11,232 nucleotides of DNA from RGIG5612 sp045598285 (GCA_045598285.1 JAZLLU010000009.1:1-11232); one strand, 5' to 3'; shown: positions 1 through 6,621, counted from the first letter of the stretch. Notes: generated by a model from the sequence alone, not told the origin. Program-made: numbers and translations.

Positions 1-14
1 TCATCCCTACAAAT

Positions 15-59
15 CCGAATTTATTCATTAATCTATAATAGTTACTATTATTAATTCGG
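15..59. repeat. Imperfect inverted repeat at left edge
   Basis: Outer arms CCGAATT (15-21) and AATTCGG (53-59) enclose an inner palindrome, ATAATAG (35-41), TTA, CTATTAT (45-51). There is no T-tract on either side, so it does not look like a simple terminator. It lies downstream of the DUF3800 gene. It could be a recombination or protein-binding site, or chance in AT-rich sequence. Confidence 0.4.
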
Positions 60-100
60 TTGCTTGACCTTTCTATATAAATATCATATAATACTAGTGA

Positions 101-136
101 ACCACTGAACCCGCTTATGCGATGTAGGTGGTGTTT
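101..136 (+). terminator. Hairpin just beyond the DUF3800 stop codon
   Basis: ACCAC (101-105) pairs with GTGGT (128-132), and an inner CGC-TTAT-GCG stem lies at 112-121. The hairpin is followed by GTTTT on the plus strand. As a terminator it would suit a plus-strand gene entering from the left. The minus strand, where DUF3800 is transcribed, has no T-tract after the stem. The middle of the stem is mismatched, so the call is weak. Confidence 0.25.
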
Positions 137-138
137 TA

Positions 139-933
139 CTATCTAGGATATATAACCAATCCGTACTTATTTCTTAAATTTGCTTTCAAATTAAGAATCC
201 CTTTTATTTTTAATGTTTCCATAACACTCATAACAAAATTATCATCAATGATCTTTTGAATTCTTTTTGGCAATTGTTTGCCACGTACTTTTATTTCAAA
301 ATAATAATGTACAAAGCACGAAACAAAATCTGCAATTTGAATAAAATATGATTCTGATGAATTTTTCTCTAAAATATCCTCAATCATGTTTTCAATCGGT
401 ATATTTTTATACTCATAATTATATTTTGATTGGATAAGATTAACCGCTCTTATTTCTCTTGCAGTTTTTCGCATCGGCGCTAGCCTTCCTTCATCCGTTA
501 TAAGCAAATAGTTCCAATCATTTTCCTTACTATCATTTTCTATTCTTTGCACGTTATAAACTAAAGCACTTTTTAATACAGAATAGTTATCATCTTTAAT
601 TTTTGTTTTATCAATAATTACGTTGATTATTTTCAAATCCATCTCAGCAATTATTTTTGTGAAATCTATTAATATATTTTTTCTGATTTCTGGAGTCCAA
701 TTATATTCTCTATATGGATTCTTATCAGAAAGAAACTGTTTTGTATGCATTTCTTGCGAAACATGAAAATTATACTTATTTTTAAGCTCTTTTCTGAGAT
801 TTTTCATTTTATCATAATTGATTTGCCATGATTCAGCCGACATATACACACTTGTTAAAACAAAATGGTCGCTTGAAGCTGTTGTAATACCATCGTCTCC
901 AGCTTCATCAAAATAAACAATACATGTCTTCAA
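139..933 (-). CDS. DUF3800 domain protein
   Basis: This 264-aa protein has the signature of the DUF3800 family. An N-terminal acidic motif, YFDEAGDDG (D9, E10), follows the first beta strand. LLITDEGR (D147, E148) lies mid-protein, and ES-YFIQIADF (D202) is near the C-terminus. DUF3800 is thought to have an RNase H-like fold, and these acidic residues would be its metal-binding set; that is family knowledge plus inference. Members are common in defence islands, but their function is poorly defined. The start codon is TTG (931-933): its TTGA overlaps the TGA stop of hsdM, and a GGAGG site lies 10 nt upstream inside hsdM. It is therefore translationally coupled to the methyltransferase and is probably the last gene of the fic-hsdM operon visible here. 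No membrane segment is seen. Confidence 0.85.
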   Translation of the reverse strand: MKTCIVYFDEAGDDGITTASSDHFVLTSVYMSAESWQINYDKMKNLRKELKNKYNFHVSQEMHTKQFLSDKNPYREYNWTPEIRKNILIDFTKIIAEMDLKIINVIIDKTKIKDDNYSVLKSALVYNVQRIENDSKENDWNYLLITDEGRLAPMRKTAREIRAVNLIQSKYNYEYKNIPIENMIEDILEKNSSESYFIQIADFVSCFVHYYFEIKVRGKQLPKRIQKIIDDNFVMSVMETLKIKGILNLKANLRNKYGLVIYPR

Positions 934-2429
934 GATAATAATTCCTCCAGTATTTTCATCTCTTTGCCAATATATTTTTCTAGTTCTTTAATTTCCGCCA
1001 TTATGTCCTTTGTAGGTGGATACTCAACTGCAACATATTCAACTTCTTTATATTTGTTAATACTTAGGTCGTACTCATTATCAATAATATCTTTTTTAGG
1101 AACCATGAATGATTTATCCGTACGTTTTCTATCTGCTTCCTTGTCTAAATTTTTAAATCTTTCAATAATATCCGGAATATCATTTTCCTCAACAGAAGAT
1201 CTTTTATCATCCAAGCTAAAACCATCTGCTGTCATATCATAAAACCAAACGTTATCCGTTCCACCATGATTAGTCTTTGTGAATATCAATATAGCTGTTG
1301 AAACTCCAGCATATGGTTTAAAAACTCCTGAAGGCATTGAAATAACTGCTTCTAATCTTTGGTTTTCAATTATTTCTTTTCTAATAGCTTTATGTGCATT
1401 AGATGAGCCAAATAAAACTCCATCAGGAACAATACATGCACATCTTCCACCAATCTTAAGCATACGAACAAACAATGTTAAGAAAAGTAACTCGGTCTTT
1501 TTTGTTTTGCAAACCTTAAGCAAATCTGGTGAAACAATATCATAATCAAGGCTCCCCTTAAAAGGAGGATTTGCTAATATCAAAGAATATTTATCCTTAT
1601 CTGGATTTTGTTCAGATAAACTATCTCTATACTCAATAAATGGACTCTCTACTCTGTGATTCATCATATTCATAGCACCAATGCGTAGCATTGTTCTATC
1701 CATATCAAAACCGTGGAACATGTGATTCATAAAGTGGTCTTTCTTTTGTTTATCAAAAAAGATTTCTTCTTTCTTGTTTTTCCATAAATATTCTCCTGCT
1801 TCTACAAGGAATCCCGCTGTGCCACAACTTGGATCGCAAATAACATCATCAGCTTTAGGGTCCATAAGTTCTACCATCATCTTTATAATATGACGCGGTG
1901 TTCTAAATTGACCATTTACGCCCGCTGTTGATAATTTTGAAAGAAGATATTCATATACATCTCCTCTGGCATCTGAATCTTTTAACTTTGCCATTTGCGA
2001 ATACAATTCATCCATTGCATCTACAACTTTTGAAAGCATAAGCGGTGTTGGAAGTTTAAATATTGCATCGTCCATATATTTTGAAAATGCGCTATCTTTA
2101 TTTGCATGAAGATTTTTAATAAATGGAAATACCATTTCCTGCATTACTGTGTACATCTTTTCAGCTGGGAAGTCTCTAAACACAGACCATTTAAGTTGTG
2201 TCCCATCAATTGTTCTATCGCCTATTTTTACTTTCTTGGAAAATACGCTCTCATAAGAAAGTCCGAGCATAGCACTTTCTTTTGCATGTGTATTGTCAGA
2301 AACATCCAAATCATGAATGAACATAAGATATGTCATTTGTTCAATTACATCTAAAGGATTTGTAAGTCCACCAGTCCAGAATATCTCCCACAAACTATCA
2401 ATTTTATTTTTTAATTCGCCTGTAATCAT
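930..2429 (-). CDS. hsdM: Type I restriction-modification DNA adenine methyltransferase, M subunit
   Basis: This 499-aa protein has normal HsdM length. An HsdM N-terminal helical domain covers about residues 1-150. The N6-adenine methyltransferase domain follows, with the SAM-binding motif DPSCGTAGF at 199-207 and the catalytic NPPF motif at 287-290. GQFRTPRHI at 173-181 is the usual HsdM lead-in. HsdM normally works in an M2S complex, where HsdS supplies DNA recognition, and with HsdR for cleavage. Neither partner is encoded in this window. The ATG is preceded by AAGGAG 8 nt upstream, within the end of fic, and only 2 nt separate the fic stop from this start. The downstream gene, DUF3800, overlaps its stop. 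All catalytic motifs are intact, so it should be active if it has a specificity subunit. Confidence 0.95.
   Translation of the reverse strand: MITGELKNKIDSLWEIFWTGGLTNPLDVIEQMTYLMFIHDLDVSDNTHAKESAMLGLSYESVFSKKVKIGDRTIDGTQLKWSVFRDFPAEKMYTVMQEMVFPFIKNLHANKDSAFSKYMDDAIFKLPTPLMLSKVVDAMDELYSQMAKLKDSDARGDVYEYLLSKLSTAGVNGQFRTPRHIIKMMVELMDPKADDVICDPSCGTAGFLVEAGEYLWKNKKEEIFFDKQKKDHFMNHMFHGFDMDRTMLRIGAMNMMNHRVESPFIEYRDSLSEQNPDKDKYSLILANPPFKGSLDYDIVSPDLLKVCKTKKTELLFLTLFVRMLKIGGRCACIVPDGVLFGSSNAHKAIRKEIIENQRLEAVISMPSGVFKPYAGVSTAILIFTKTNHGGTDNVWFYDMTADGFSLDDKRSSVEENDIPDIIERFKNLDKEADRKRTDKSFMVPKKDIIDNEYDLSINKYKEVEYVAVEYPPTKDIMAEIKELEKYIGKEMKILEELLS
944..948 (-). promoter_or_regulatory. Ribosome binding site for the TTG-started DUF3800 gene
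   Basis: The minus strand reads GGAGG 10 nt before TTG (931-933). No ATG in frame lies nearby, so this site decides the non-ATG start and the TTGA stop/start overlap with hsdM. Confidence 0.65.
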
Positions 2430-2431
2430 TT

Positions 2432-3493
2432 TTAATTCTCCTTATCCCAGTTCCAAGTGTATTTTGTATAACGTCCACCACCAATTTTATTTATTTTGTT
2501 TTGCTCTAAAAGTCCAGCTAATGTTCTTTGTATTGTCGTCTCACTAATATCCGGACACTTCGTCATGATTTCTGATTTTGTGATAGTTCCATTTGTACTT
2601 TTTATTATTTCTTCTATTCTATCCCCTTTTTTTAATCCAGAAATTGTCAGCAATGAAACTCTTGATGAAAACTCTCTATACGAAGCAATAATTATGCCTA
2701 ACATATACTTAACAAAATGAGAATAATCATTTTCTTCTTCGTGCCACCTAGTTGAACTTGCTTGTAGCGCCTCATAATATGTTTCTTTTGTTGTTTCAAT
2801 CATCTTTTCTATACTAATATATTTTCCAACAATATATCCGCTACGATACAGCAATAGTAATGTTAACAAACGGCTCATTCTTCCATTACCATCATTAAAG
2901 GGGTGAATACATAGAAAATCTAATATAAACATTGGAATGACTATTAACGGATCAACATTTTCATCTGTTATTGCTTCATCAAATGCATTGCATATCTTTT
3001 CAATAGCTTCTGGGGTTTCCCATGCAGCTACAGGTTTGAACCTTATCTTTTTTTCTCCATTACTATTTAATTCCTCAATAATATTATCAACTGACTTAAA
3101 ATGCCCTCCGGCGCTAGGTCCCATAAATTTGTATAAGTCTCTATGCATTTGAATCATTATTCCAGGTTTTATTTGCAAGAATTCATAGCTTTCATGGATT
3201 GTATTTAAAACATCTCTATAGCCAGCGATTTCTTGTTCTGCACGACCACTAGGAGTTGTCTTATCCATAACTAATTTTTTTAATCGTTCTTCTTTAGTAT
3301 AAATACCTTCAATTCTATTTGATGCTTCCGTACTTTGAATTTTTGCTATTTCCATTAATTCATTAAGCTCATCAGTATGTGCACCAATAAACAAGGTTTG
3401 TTCACCCTTGTACTCATGTATTTTAGTTAGCATGCCTACTATTTCAGGCGTAAGCATCTTACCCCATTGATTAGTATAATTAATATTTCTCAT
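2432..3493 (-). CDS. fic: Fic family protein with inhibitory motif and C-terminal winged helix
   Basis: This 353-aa protein carries the complete Fic catalytic motif HPFNDGNGRMSR (197-208, catalytic H197). Fic enzymes usually transfer AMP from ATP to target proteins. The motif SNRIEG (58-63) matches the (S/T)xxxE(G/N) inhibitory helix; its N-terminal position makes this a class II, self-inhibited Fic protein. Residues ~290-350 form a winged-helix DNA-binding domain (KSEIMTKCPDISETTIQRTL). The start ATG is at 3491-3493 with GAGG upstream. It is the first gene of a probable fic-hsdM-DUF3800 operon, with its own promoter and a repeated operator directly upstream. Autoregulation by the winged helix is an inference. 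Fic proteins are often found beside type I restriction genes, but their role there is not settled. Confidence 0.93.
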   Translation of the reverse strand: MRNINYTNQWGKMLTPEIVGMLTKIHEYKGEQTLFIGAHTDELNELMEIAKIQSTEASNRIEGIYTKEERLKKLVMDKTTPSGRAEQEIAGYRDVLNTIHESYEFLQIKPGIMIQMHRDLYKFMGPSAGGHFKSVDNIIEELNSNGEKKIRFKPVAAWETPEAIEKICNAFDEAITDENVDPLIVIPMFILDFLCIHPFNDGNGRMSRLLTLLLLYRSGYIVGKYISIEKMIETTKETYYEALQASSTRWHEEENDYSHFVKYMLGIIIASYREFSSRVSLLTISGLKKGDRIEEIIKSTNGTITKSEIMTKCPDISETTIQRTLAGLLEQNKINKIGGGRYTKYTWNWDKEN

Positions 3494-3514
3494 TATAATA
3501 CCTCACAAAAATTT

Positions 3515-3614
3515 CAATTTGGTCATTTTTGCCATAATGATGTAATTAATTATACTTTCAATTTAGTCATTAGTCAATTCAATTTAGTCATTTTGCCTCA
3601 ATATGACCAAATTG
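3515..3614. repeat. Operator array: four copies of CAATTTRGTCATT
   Basis: Three direct copies on the plus strand lie at 3515-3527, 3559-3571 and 3580-3592. One inverted copy lies at 3603-3614 (ATGACCAAATTG). The third and fourth face each other as a long inverted repeat. One copy sits in the promoter spacer, one is next to the -35 box, and one is in the transcribed leader. This is the layout of a repressor array. The binder is probably the Fic winged helix or the neighbouring WYL protein; the sequence does not say which. Confidence 0.75.
3549..3577 (-). promoter_or_regulatory. Promoter of the fic-hsdM-DUF3800 operon
   Basis: On the minus strand TTGACT (3572-3577), a 17-nt spacer and a consensus TATAAT (3549-3554) form a near-ideal sigma-A promoter. 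The start of transcription should be near 3542, about 50 nt before the fic ATG. One operator repeat (3559-3571) exactly fills the spacer. Confidence 0.8.
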
Positions 3615-3661
3615 AATTTTATTTAAATGCTGATTTTTGCTTGTTGGTTTATCTGGTTGTC

Positions 3662-4633
3662 TTATTTTGCCGCTTTCATTACCATTTCTTTGTATTCGTT
3701 TTTAACCTTTTCTGGGGCGGTAATTTTTACTAGTCCTCCGAAGCCAAATACCCAACTGTAGAACACATGATTTACTGCGACCTCGACGGTGACGCTGAAA
3801 TTCTCTTTATTTTTTTGTACTGGTTTTACTTTTTCACCAAACTTATCAACGATAGCGTCCATAGTTTTGTTATCACAAAGCAAACTCACTCGTTCTCGAG
3901 AGCTGCTGTACATGTGAAACATCGTATTTATATGTTTATTGAGGTTAAAGCCCTTCGGCATTGCATGTGCTTTTTCTTCTAAGATTTTTGGCACGCTTTT
4001 AATTCGATCTATTCTAAATGTTGTTACATCCTGGTGTTTATCTGACCAGCCAAGCATGTAATAATAATCTCCATTCCAGACTAACATGTATGGGCTGAAT
4101 ATATATTCTTTCCCATCATTGCTTATTTGCTTTTTTGCCCCACTTCCATAATGGAAATATTCGAAGGATATTTTTTTGTTTTCGCTTATCGCTTTATTTA
4201 TCGCATCTACTATTAAGAACAGTTTCTCATTATTCGACTTTATTCGTCCTTCAACTTCAATAAATCTTTCTAATTCTTTTGCTTTTTCCTCGCTAGATAG
4301 ACTACTTAATTTCGATATGAGTTCTTTGCTCTTCTTTTCTGAAATAAATTTGCTCGACGAAACCGCATCCATCAAAAGTTTTACTTCCGCAGTATCAAAC
4401 TCTCTTGAAACCACATGATAATAATTATTAATGGACCTTATTACTTCGATATCCATTCCAAATAGTTTGAGTGCTTCTATGTCCGACGGAATCGTCTGGC
4501 GATGCGAGCTTATTCCATATTCAGTTTCTAAAATTTGCATAAGCTCATTGCCGGTGAGCATATTGTCCTCATCGGTTCGTTCGTACAATATTTTTGATAA
4601 ATAAAGTAATCTTAATTTGTTATCGTTTTTCAT
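3662..4633 (-). CDS. WYL-domain transcriptional regulator
   Basis: This 323-aa protein has an N-terminal winged helix (about residues 5-65, with GISSHRQTIPSDIEAL as the recognition region). A WYL domain follows at ~140-215, seen in KKISFEYFHYG and FSPYMLVWNGDYYYMLGW, then a C-terminal extension. WYL regulators sense ligands, often nucleic-acid-derived, and commonly control phage-defence operons (BrxR and CapW are examples of the architecture). It lies upstream of, and in the same direction as, the fic operon, across a 168-nt gap that has its own promoter. It is therefore a separate unit and the best candidate regulator of fic-hsdM besides Fic itself. No clear Shine-Dalgarno site precedes the ATG. 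TAAAAT lies close to it, so a very short leader is possible. Confidence 0.88.
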   Translation of the reverse strand: MKNDNKLRLLYLSKILYERTDEDNMLTGNELMQILETEYGISSHRQTIPSDIEALKLFGMDIEVIRSINNYYHVVSREFDTAEVKLLMDAVSSSKFISEKKSKELISKLSSLSSEEKAKELERFIEVEGRIKSNNEKLFLIVDAINKAISENKKISFEYFHYGSGAKKQISNDGKEYIFSPYMLVWNGDYYYMLGWSDKHQDVTTFRIDRIKSVPKILEEKAHAMPKGFNLNKHINTMFHMYSSSRERVSLLCDNKTMDAIVDKFGEKVKPVQKNKENFSVTVEVAVNHVFYSWVFGFGGLVKITAPEKVKNEYKEMVMKAAK

Positions 4634-4694
4634 ATTTGTATTTTATCACATTGCCAAAATATTTTCCTGCATTACATGACGGTATTTTTCAACA

Positions 4695-4722
4695 TTCAAA
4701 AACTAGACTTTGTTTCCGATTT
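4695..4722 (+). repeat. Dispersed 28-bp repeat, copy 1
   Basis: The unit TTCAAAA-n3-TAG(A/G)CTTTGTTTCCGATTT occurs here, at 6670-6697 and at 8192-8219 with few differences. In this copy and the second it ends 11-12 nt before the -35 box of a type I toxin promoter, so it may be the left edge of that cassette. The rest of the 4634-4733 gap shows nothing else. Confidence 0.6.
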
Positions 4723-4733
4723 AAATGTAAACG

Positions 4734-4762
4734 TTGAATTGATTTTGATTATGTTGTATTAT
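4734..4762 (+). promoter_or_regulatory. Promoter of type I toxin mRNA, copy A
   Basis: TTGAAT (4734-4739), a 17-nt spacer and TATTAT (4757-4762). The same -35 box, the same spacing and TATCAT recur at copy B although the spacer has diverged, which supports real use. Transcription should start near 4769. Confidence 0.7.
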
Positions 4763-4770
4763 GGATTCAG

Positions 4771-4933
4771 TCAATAAAGATGTTCTAAAAATTCTTAAAG
4801 TTCTTTTATTGATTCCGATTGAAAAGCGATGAGAAAATTTGGTGTTTAGGCACTTTTGTGCCTTTACATAAGAGCTACCATATTCGGTAGGCGGTTAGCC
4901 ACCATCATTTCTAATTATTTAGAAGGGAGGTGG
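4771..4933 (+). promoter_or_regulatory. Structured leader of toxin mRNA, copy A
   Basis: The leader folds in four visible steps. A 5'-end stem pairs TCAATAAA (4771-4778) with TTTATTGA (4805-4812). A small terminator-like hairpin, AGGCAC-TTTT-GTGCCTTT, lies at 4848-4865. The block GAGCTACC...GGTTAGCC (4872-4900) contains its own CTACC/GGTAG hairpin and recurs inverted at 5053-5077. Last, a stem of CCACC (4899-4903) with GGTGG (4929-4933), with TTCTAA-TTAT-TTAGAA inside, traps the Shine-Dalgarno GGGAGG. A 5' stabilising stem and a blocked ribosome site are typical of type I toxin mRNAs. The first 106 nt are nearly identical in copy B. Confidence 0.7.
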
Positions 4934-4937
4934 TATT

Positions 4938-5009
4938 ATGTCTGATTACGAAATATTAATAATTGTACTTACAATCTTAATATTATTTGTAACTATCATA
5001 AAAAAATGA
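4938..5009 (+). CDS. Small hydrophobic holin-like toxin peptide, copy A
   Basis: A 23-codon ORF. The peptide starts MSDYEI, continues with an unbroken Ile/Leu/Val/Phe/Thr stretch that would form one membrane helix, and ends in two lysines. This matches the pattern of the putative holin-like toxin family (MxxYE followed by one helix) and, more loosely, Fst/TxpA-type type I toxins. Such peptides damage the membrane when overproduced. The Shine-Dalgarno GGGAGG (4925-4930) is correctly spaced but sits in a hairpin. The stop codon lies inside the terminator stem. A paralogue lies at 6920-6994 with the same layout. It runs opposite to the surrounding genes. Confidence 0.75.
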   Translation: MSDYEILIIVLTILILFVTIIKK

Positions 5010-5083
5010 CCGCCCTTCCCAAAGTAAACGGTCATTTTGACTAATTATTATTGGGCTAACCGTCTATCGGTAGCTCCTTTTAT
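5000..5083 (-). ncRNA. Predicted antitoxin RNA of toxin module A
   Basis: A conserved minus-strand promoter (5090-5117) should start an RNA near 5083 that ends at the shared terminator, about 84 nt. It contains no credible ORF. It is fully complementary to the 3' end of the toxin gene if the toxin transcript reads into this region, and certainly overlaps it across the terminator. Its 5' part, GAGCTACC...GGTTAGCC, repeats the toxin leader block. The arrangement is that of the par/Fst type I systems: convergent RNAs, one shared terminator, shared repeats. Confidence 0.6.
5003..5038. terminator. Bidirectional terminator shared by toxin A mRNA and its antisense RNA
   Basis: AAAATGACCG (5003-5012) pairs perfectly with CGGTCATTTT (5029-5038) around a 16-nt loop. 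The minus direction has a long T-tract (A7 at 5000-5006 on the plus strand). The plus direction has TTTT. The toxin stop codon (5007-5009) is in the stem. Confidence 0.8.
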
Positions 5084-5089
5084 ATCTCT

Positions 5090-5117
5090 ATTCTACACAC
5101 TTCCCCATTAAATGCAA
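5090..5117 (-). promoter_or_regulatory. Promoter of antitoxin RNA A
   Basis: On the minus strand TTGCAT (5112-5117), a 16-nt spacer and TAGAAT (5090-5095). The block GGGAAGTGTGTAGAATAGA is kept unchanged in copy B, with the same spacer length. Confidence 0.7.
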
Positions 5118-5152
5118 GTGGTTGATAAAGAATATGCAAATACTCAATCTCC

Positions 5153-5644
5153 TTACATCTTTTGCATTCGCACTTTTCTTAGTGCAATAACTCCTTTTGT
5201 AATTTCATCCATTTCATTTAATTTTTCTGGGGCTATTTCTTCCATTATTCTTTCTATAGCTTGTTTAGGATCTAGTGAATGATATGGAAAATATAATTTT
5301 CTTAATTTTTCGGGTTTAATTTTTTTGTATATTTTTTTACTTGATTCTCCGGTAATATACGCCCAATATCTATATATGTATCCAATCCAATACATCTCTT
5401 CAACTTTATATTTTTCTATTCCATATGAACTTTTACCATATTGATTTTCAATTTCTATTAGCGCATCTATATAATCAGTTGAATCAAAAATAAAACCTGT
5501 ATTATCTATTCGTTCTGCAAGTTTTGAATTCATAAACCTTCTTATAAATATCTGCGAACTACAATCAGTCTCTTTTATTGTTTTTTCAAACAACGTTGCC
5601 TGATAGCTGCACAGTTTTAATCCTAGTGAGTCTATTTTTTTCAT
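5153..5644 (-). CDS. Uncharacterised partner of DUF3990 protein, candidate antitoxin
   Basis: A 163-aa soluble, lysine-rich protein with no signal peptide or membrane segment and no domain I can name with confidence. Visible landmarks are CSYQATLFE (12-20), SSQIFIRRFMNS (29-40), EEMYWIGYIYRYWAY (about 86-100) and YFPYHSLDPKQAIERIMEE (about 118-136). My impression is that proteins with this pattern commonly follow DUF3990 genes in Firmicutes, but I could not check this. The ATG overlaps the TGA of the DUF3990 gene (ATGA), so the two are translationally coupled and made in fixed ratio, as toxin-antitoxin pairs usually are. Antitoxin function is inferred from this context only. Confidence 0.7.
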   Translation of the reverse strand: MKKIDSLGLKLCSYQATLFEKTIKETDCSSQIFIRRFMNSKLAERIDNTGFIFDSTDYIDALIEIENQYGKSSYGIEKYKVEEMYWIGYIYRYWAYITGESSKKIYKKIKPEKLRKLYFPYHSLDPKQAIERIMEEIAPEKLNEMDEITKGVIALRKVRMQKM

Positions 5645-6498
5645 TTTATTATATCCTCAATATATTTCCCTTGATTTCTATATTGTTTCTTTGCAAGTTT
5701 AACTTTGTTTATGTTTATATCAAAATTTTCATGGCTAATTTTTAAGTACTCTTCTTTTTCAGCATCAGCTAGGTAACAACGTTCTAATAATGTTATTTTA
5801 GAAAGAGCCTTTTTGCTCGTAAAAACATACTGCATTCCTAGGTTTGTTGCCGAAAGGCAGTGTTGGCATTGAATATTTGTGATTTCCCCTTCAATAAAAC
5901 TATCAATAATTTCAAACATTCTATTATCTGCAATAGGAGCAATTACATAATCAATTTCATTTAAGGATTCCGCTAATTTTTTTACCATTTTTGTATCGCA
6001 ATAATCGTTTAGTTTTCCTCGATAATAAGCAATAGTCAGCATCCATTCAGTATCTACATTAAATTTTTTACATCTTAAATTTTCTGGCTTAAACTTTAAG
6101 ATGTAAAGAGACGAATCTTTATAAGTTGAAACAAACATTGCCGATTGTTCTAAACTCTCGCCGCAATAAAACCCCTTGCCAAAATCATTATTTACTTTGC
6201 TATGATTGAATGATAGTTTTCCCTCAATCTTTGTTTTTGCCCCATGAAAAAGTAACTTTTCATTTTCTTTTAATATGTCTTCATGATAAAACTGCTCTTT
6301 TATTTTATTCAATCTAATTTTTTTCTTAAAAACATATCTATAAAAATCGTCTATATGCTTTTCAGAAATTTTATATTTATTATTAAGCCAATTGCTTATT
6401 GTTATTCTGCTAACGCCAAGCTCCTTTGCCATTTCTTCCATTGTGTAATCATTTATTTCCATTACACTTTCTATATCTTGAATAACCATATATTCCAT
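5641..6498 (-). CDS. XRE-type HTH + DUF3990 (ADP-ribosyltransferase-like) protein
   Basis: 285 aa from the ATG at 6496-6498. An N-terminal helix-turn-helix (about residues 18-40, YTMEEMAKELGVSRITISNWL) is joined to a DUF3990 domain at ~80-235. Its motifs are LFHG (H85), DFGKGFYCGE (105-114, Y111), IAPIADNR (186-193) and QYVFTSKKAL (223-232). DUF3990 resembles ADP-ribosyltransferase folds; H85, Y111 and Q223 would line the NAD pocket (inference). A likely role is a self-regulating toxin whose HTH represses its own promoter, paired with the coupled 163-aa gene. A longer reading from TTG at 6555 is open, but that TTG is the -35 box of the promoter. GGAGG (6505-6509) sits 6 nt before the chosen ATG. 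Target and activity are unknown. Confidence 0.85.
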   Translation of the reverse strand: MEYMVIQDIESVMEINDYTMEEMAKELGVSRITISNWLNNKYKISEKHIDDFYRYVFKKKIRLNKIKEQFYHEDILKENEKLLFHGAKTKIEGKLSFNHSKVNNDFGKGFYCGESLEQSAMFVSTYKDSSLYILKFKPENLRCKKFNVDTEWMLTIAYYRGKLNDYCDTKMVKKLAESLNEIDYVIAPIADNRMFEIIDSFIEGEITNIQCQHCLSATNLGMQYVFTSKKALSKITLLERCYLADAEKEEYLKISHENFDININKVKLAKKQYRNQGKYIEDIIK

Positions 6499-6518
6499 TT
6501 TTTGCCTCCAAACTTCTT

Positions 6519-6555
6519 TGTAAAGTATTTTACATAGAAGTTTAAGCGATGTCAA
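6519..6555 (-). promoter_or_regulatory. Promoter and palindromic operator of the DUF3990 operon
   Basis: On the minus strand TTGACA (6550-6555), a 17-nt spacer and TAAAAT (6527-6532). The perfect palindrome TGTAAA-GTAT-TTTACA (6519-6534) covers the -10 box, a natural repressor site for the HTH domain of the encoded protein. Transcription should start near 6520, ahead of the GGAGG at 6505-6509. Confidence 0.75.
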
Positions 6556-6582
6556 TATGCTCTCTAGTTAGAATATAATGTT

Positions 6583-6621
6583 TTATTTCATCGCCTTTCG
6601 CAACATCTCTTTATATTCATC
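6583..6621 (-). pseudogene. Possible 3' relic of a WYL-regulator gene
   Basis: The minus strand reads DEYKEMLRKAMK-stop here. The intact WYL protein at 3662-4633 ends NEYKEMVMKAAK-stop. The DNA is also similar over these 39 nt by eye. Upstream codons (from about 6624) run into the dispersed repeat and no longer resemble WYL. This suggests that a second WYL gene once stood before the DUF3990 operon and was destroyed, but the match is short and could be chance. Confidence 0.3.

Noticed and set aside
3515..3614. CRISPR-like array
   Set aside because: Only 13-bp units with irregular spacing, one inverted, lying on a promoter: an operator array fits better.
964..4418. Plus-strand ORFs of 71-92 aa opposite hsdM, fic and the WYL gene
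   Set aside because: They are complements of clear coding regions, low-complexity, and lack ribosome sites.
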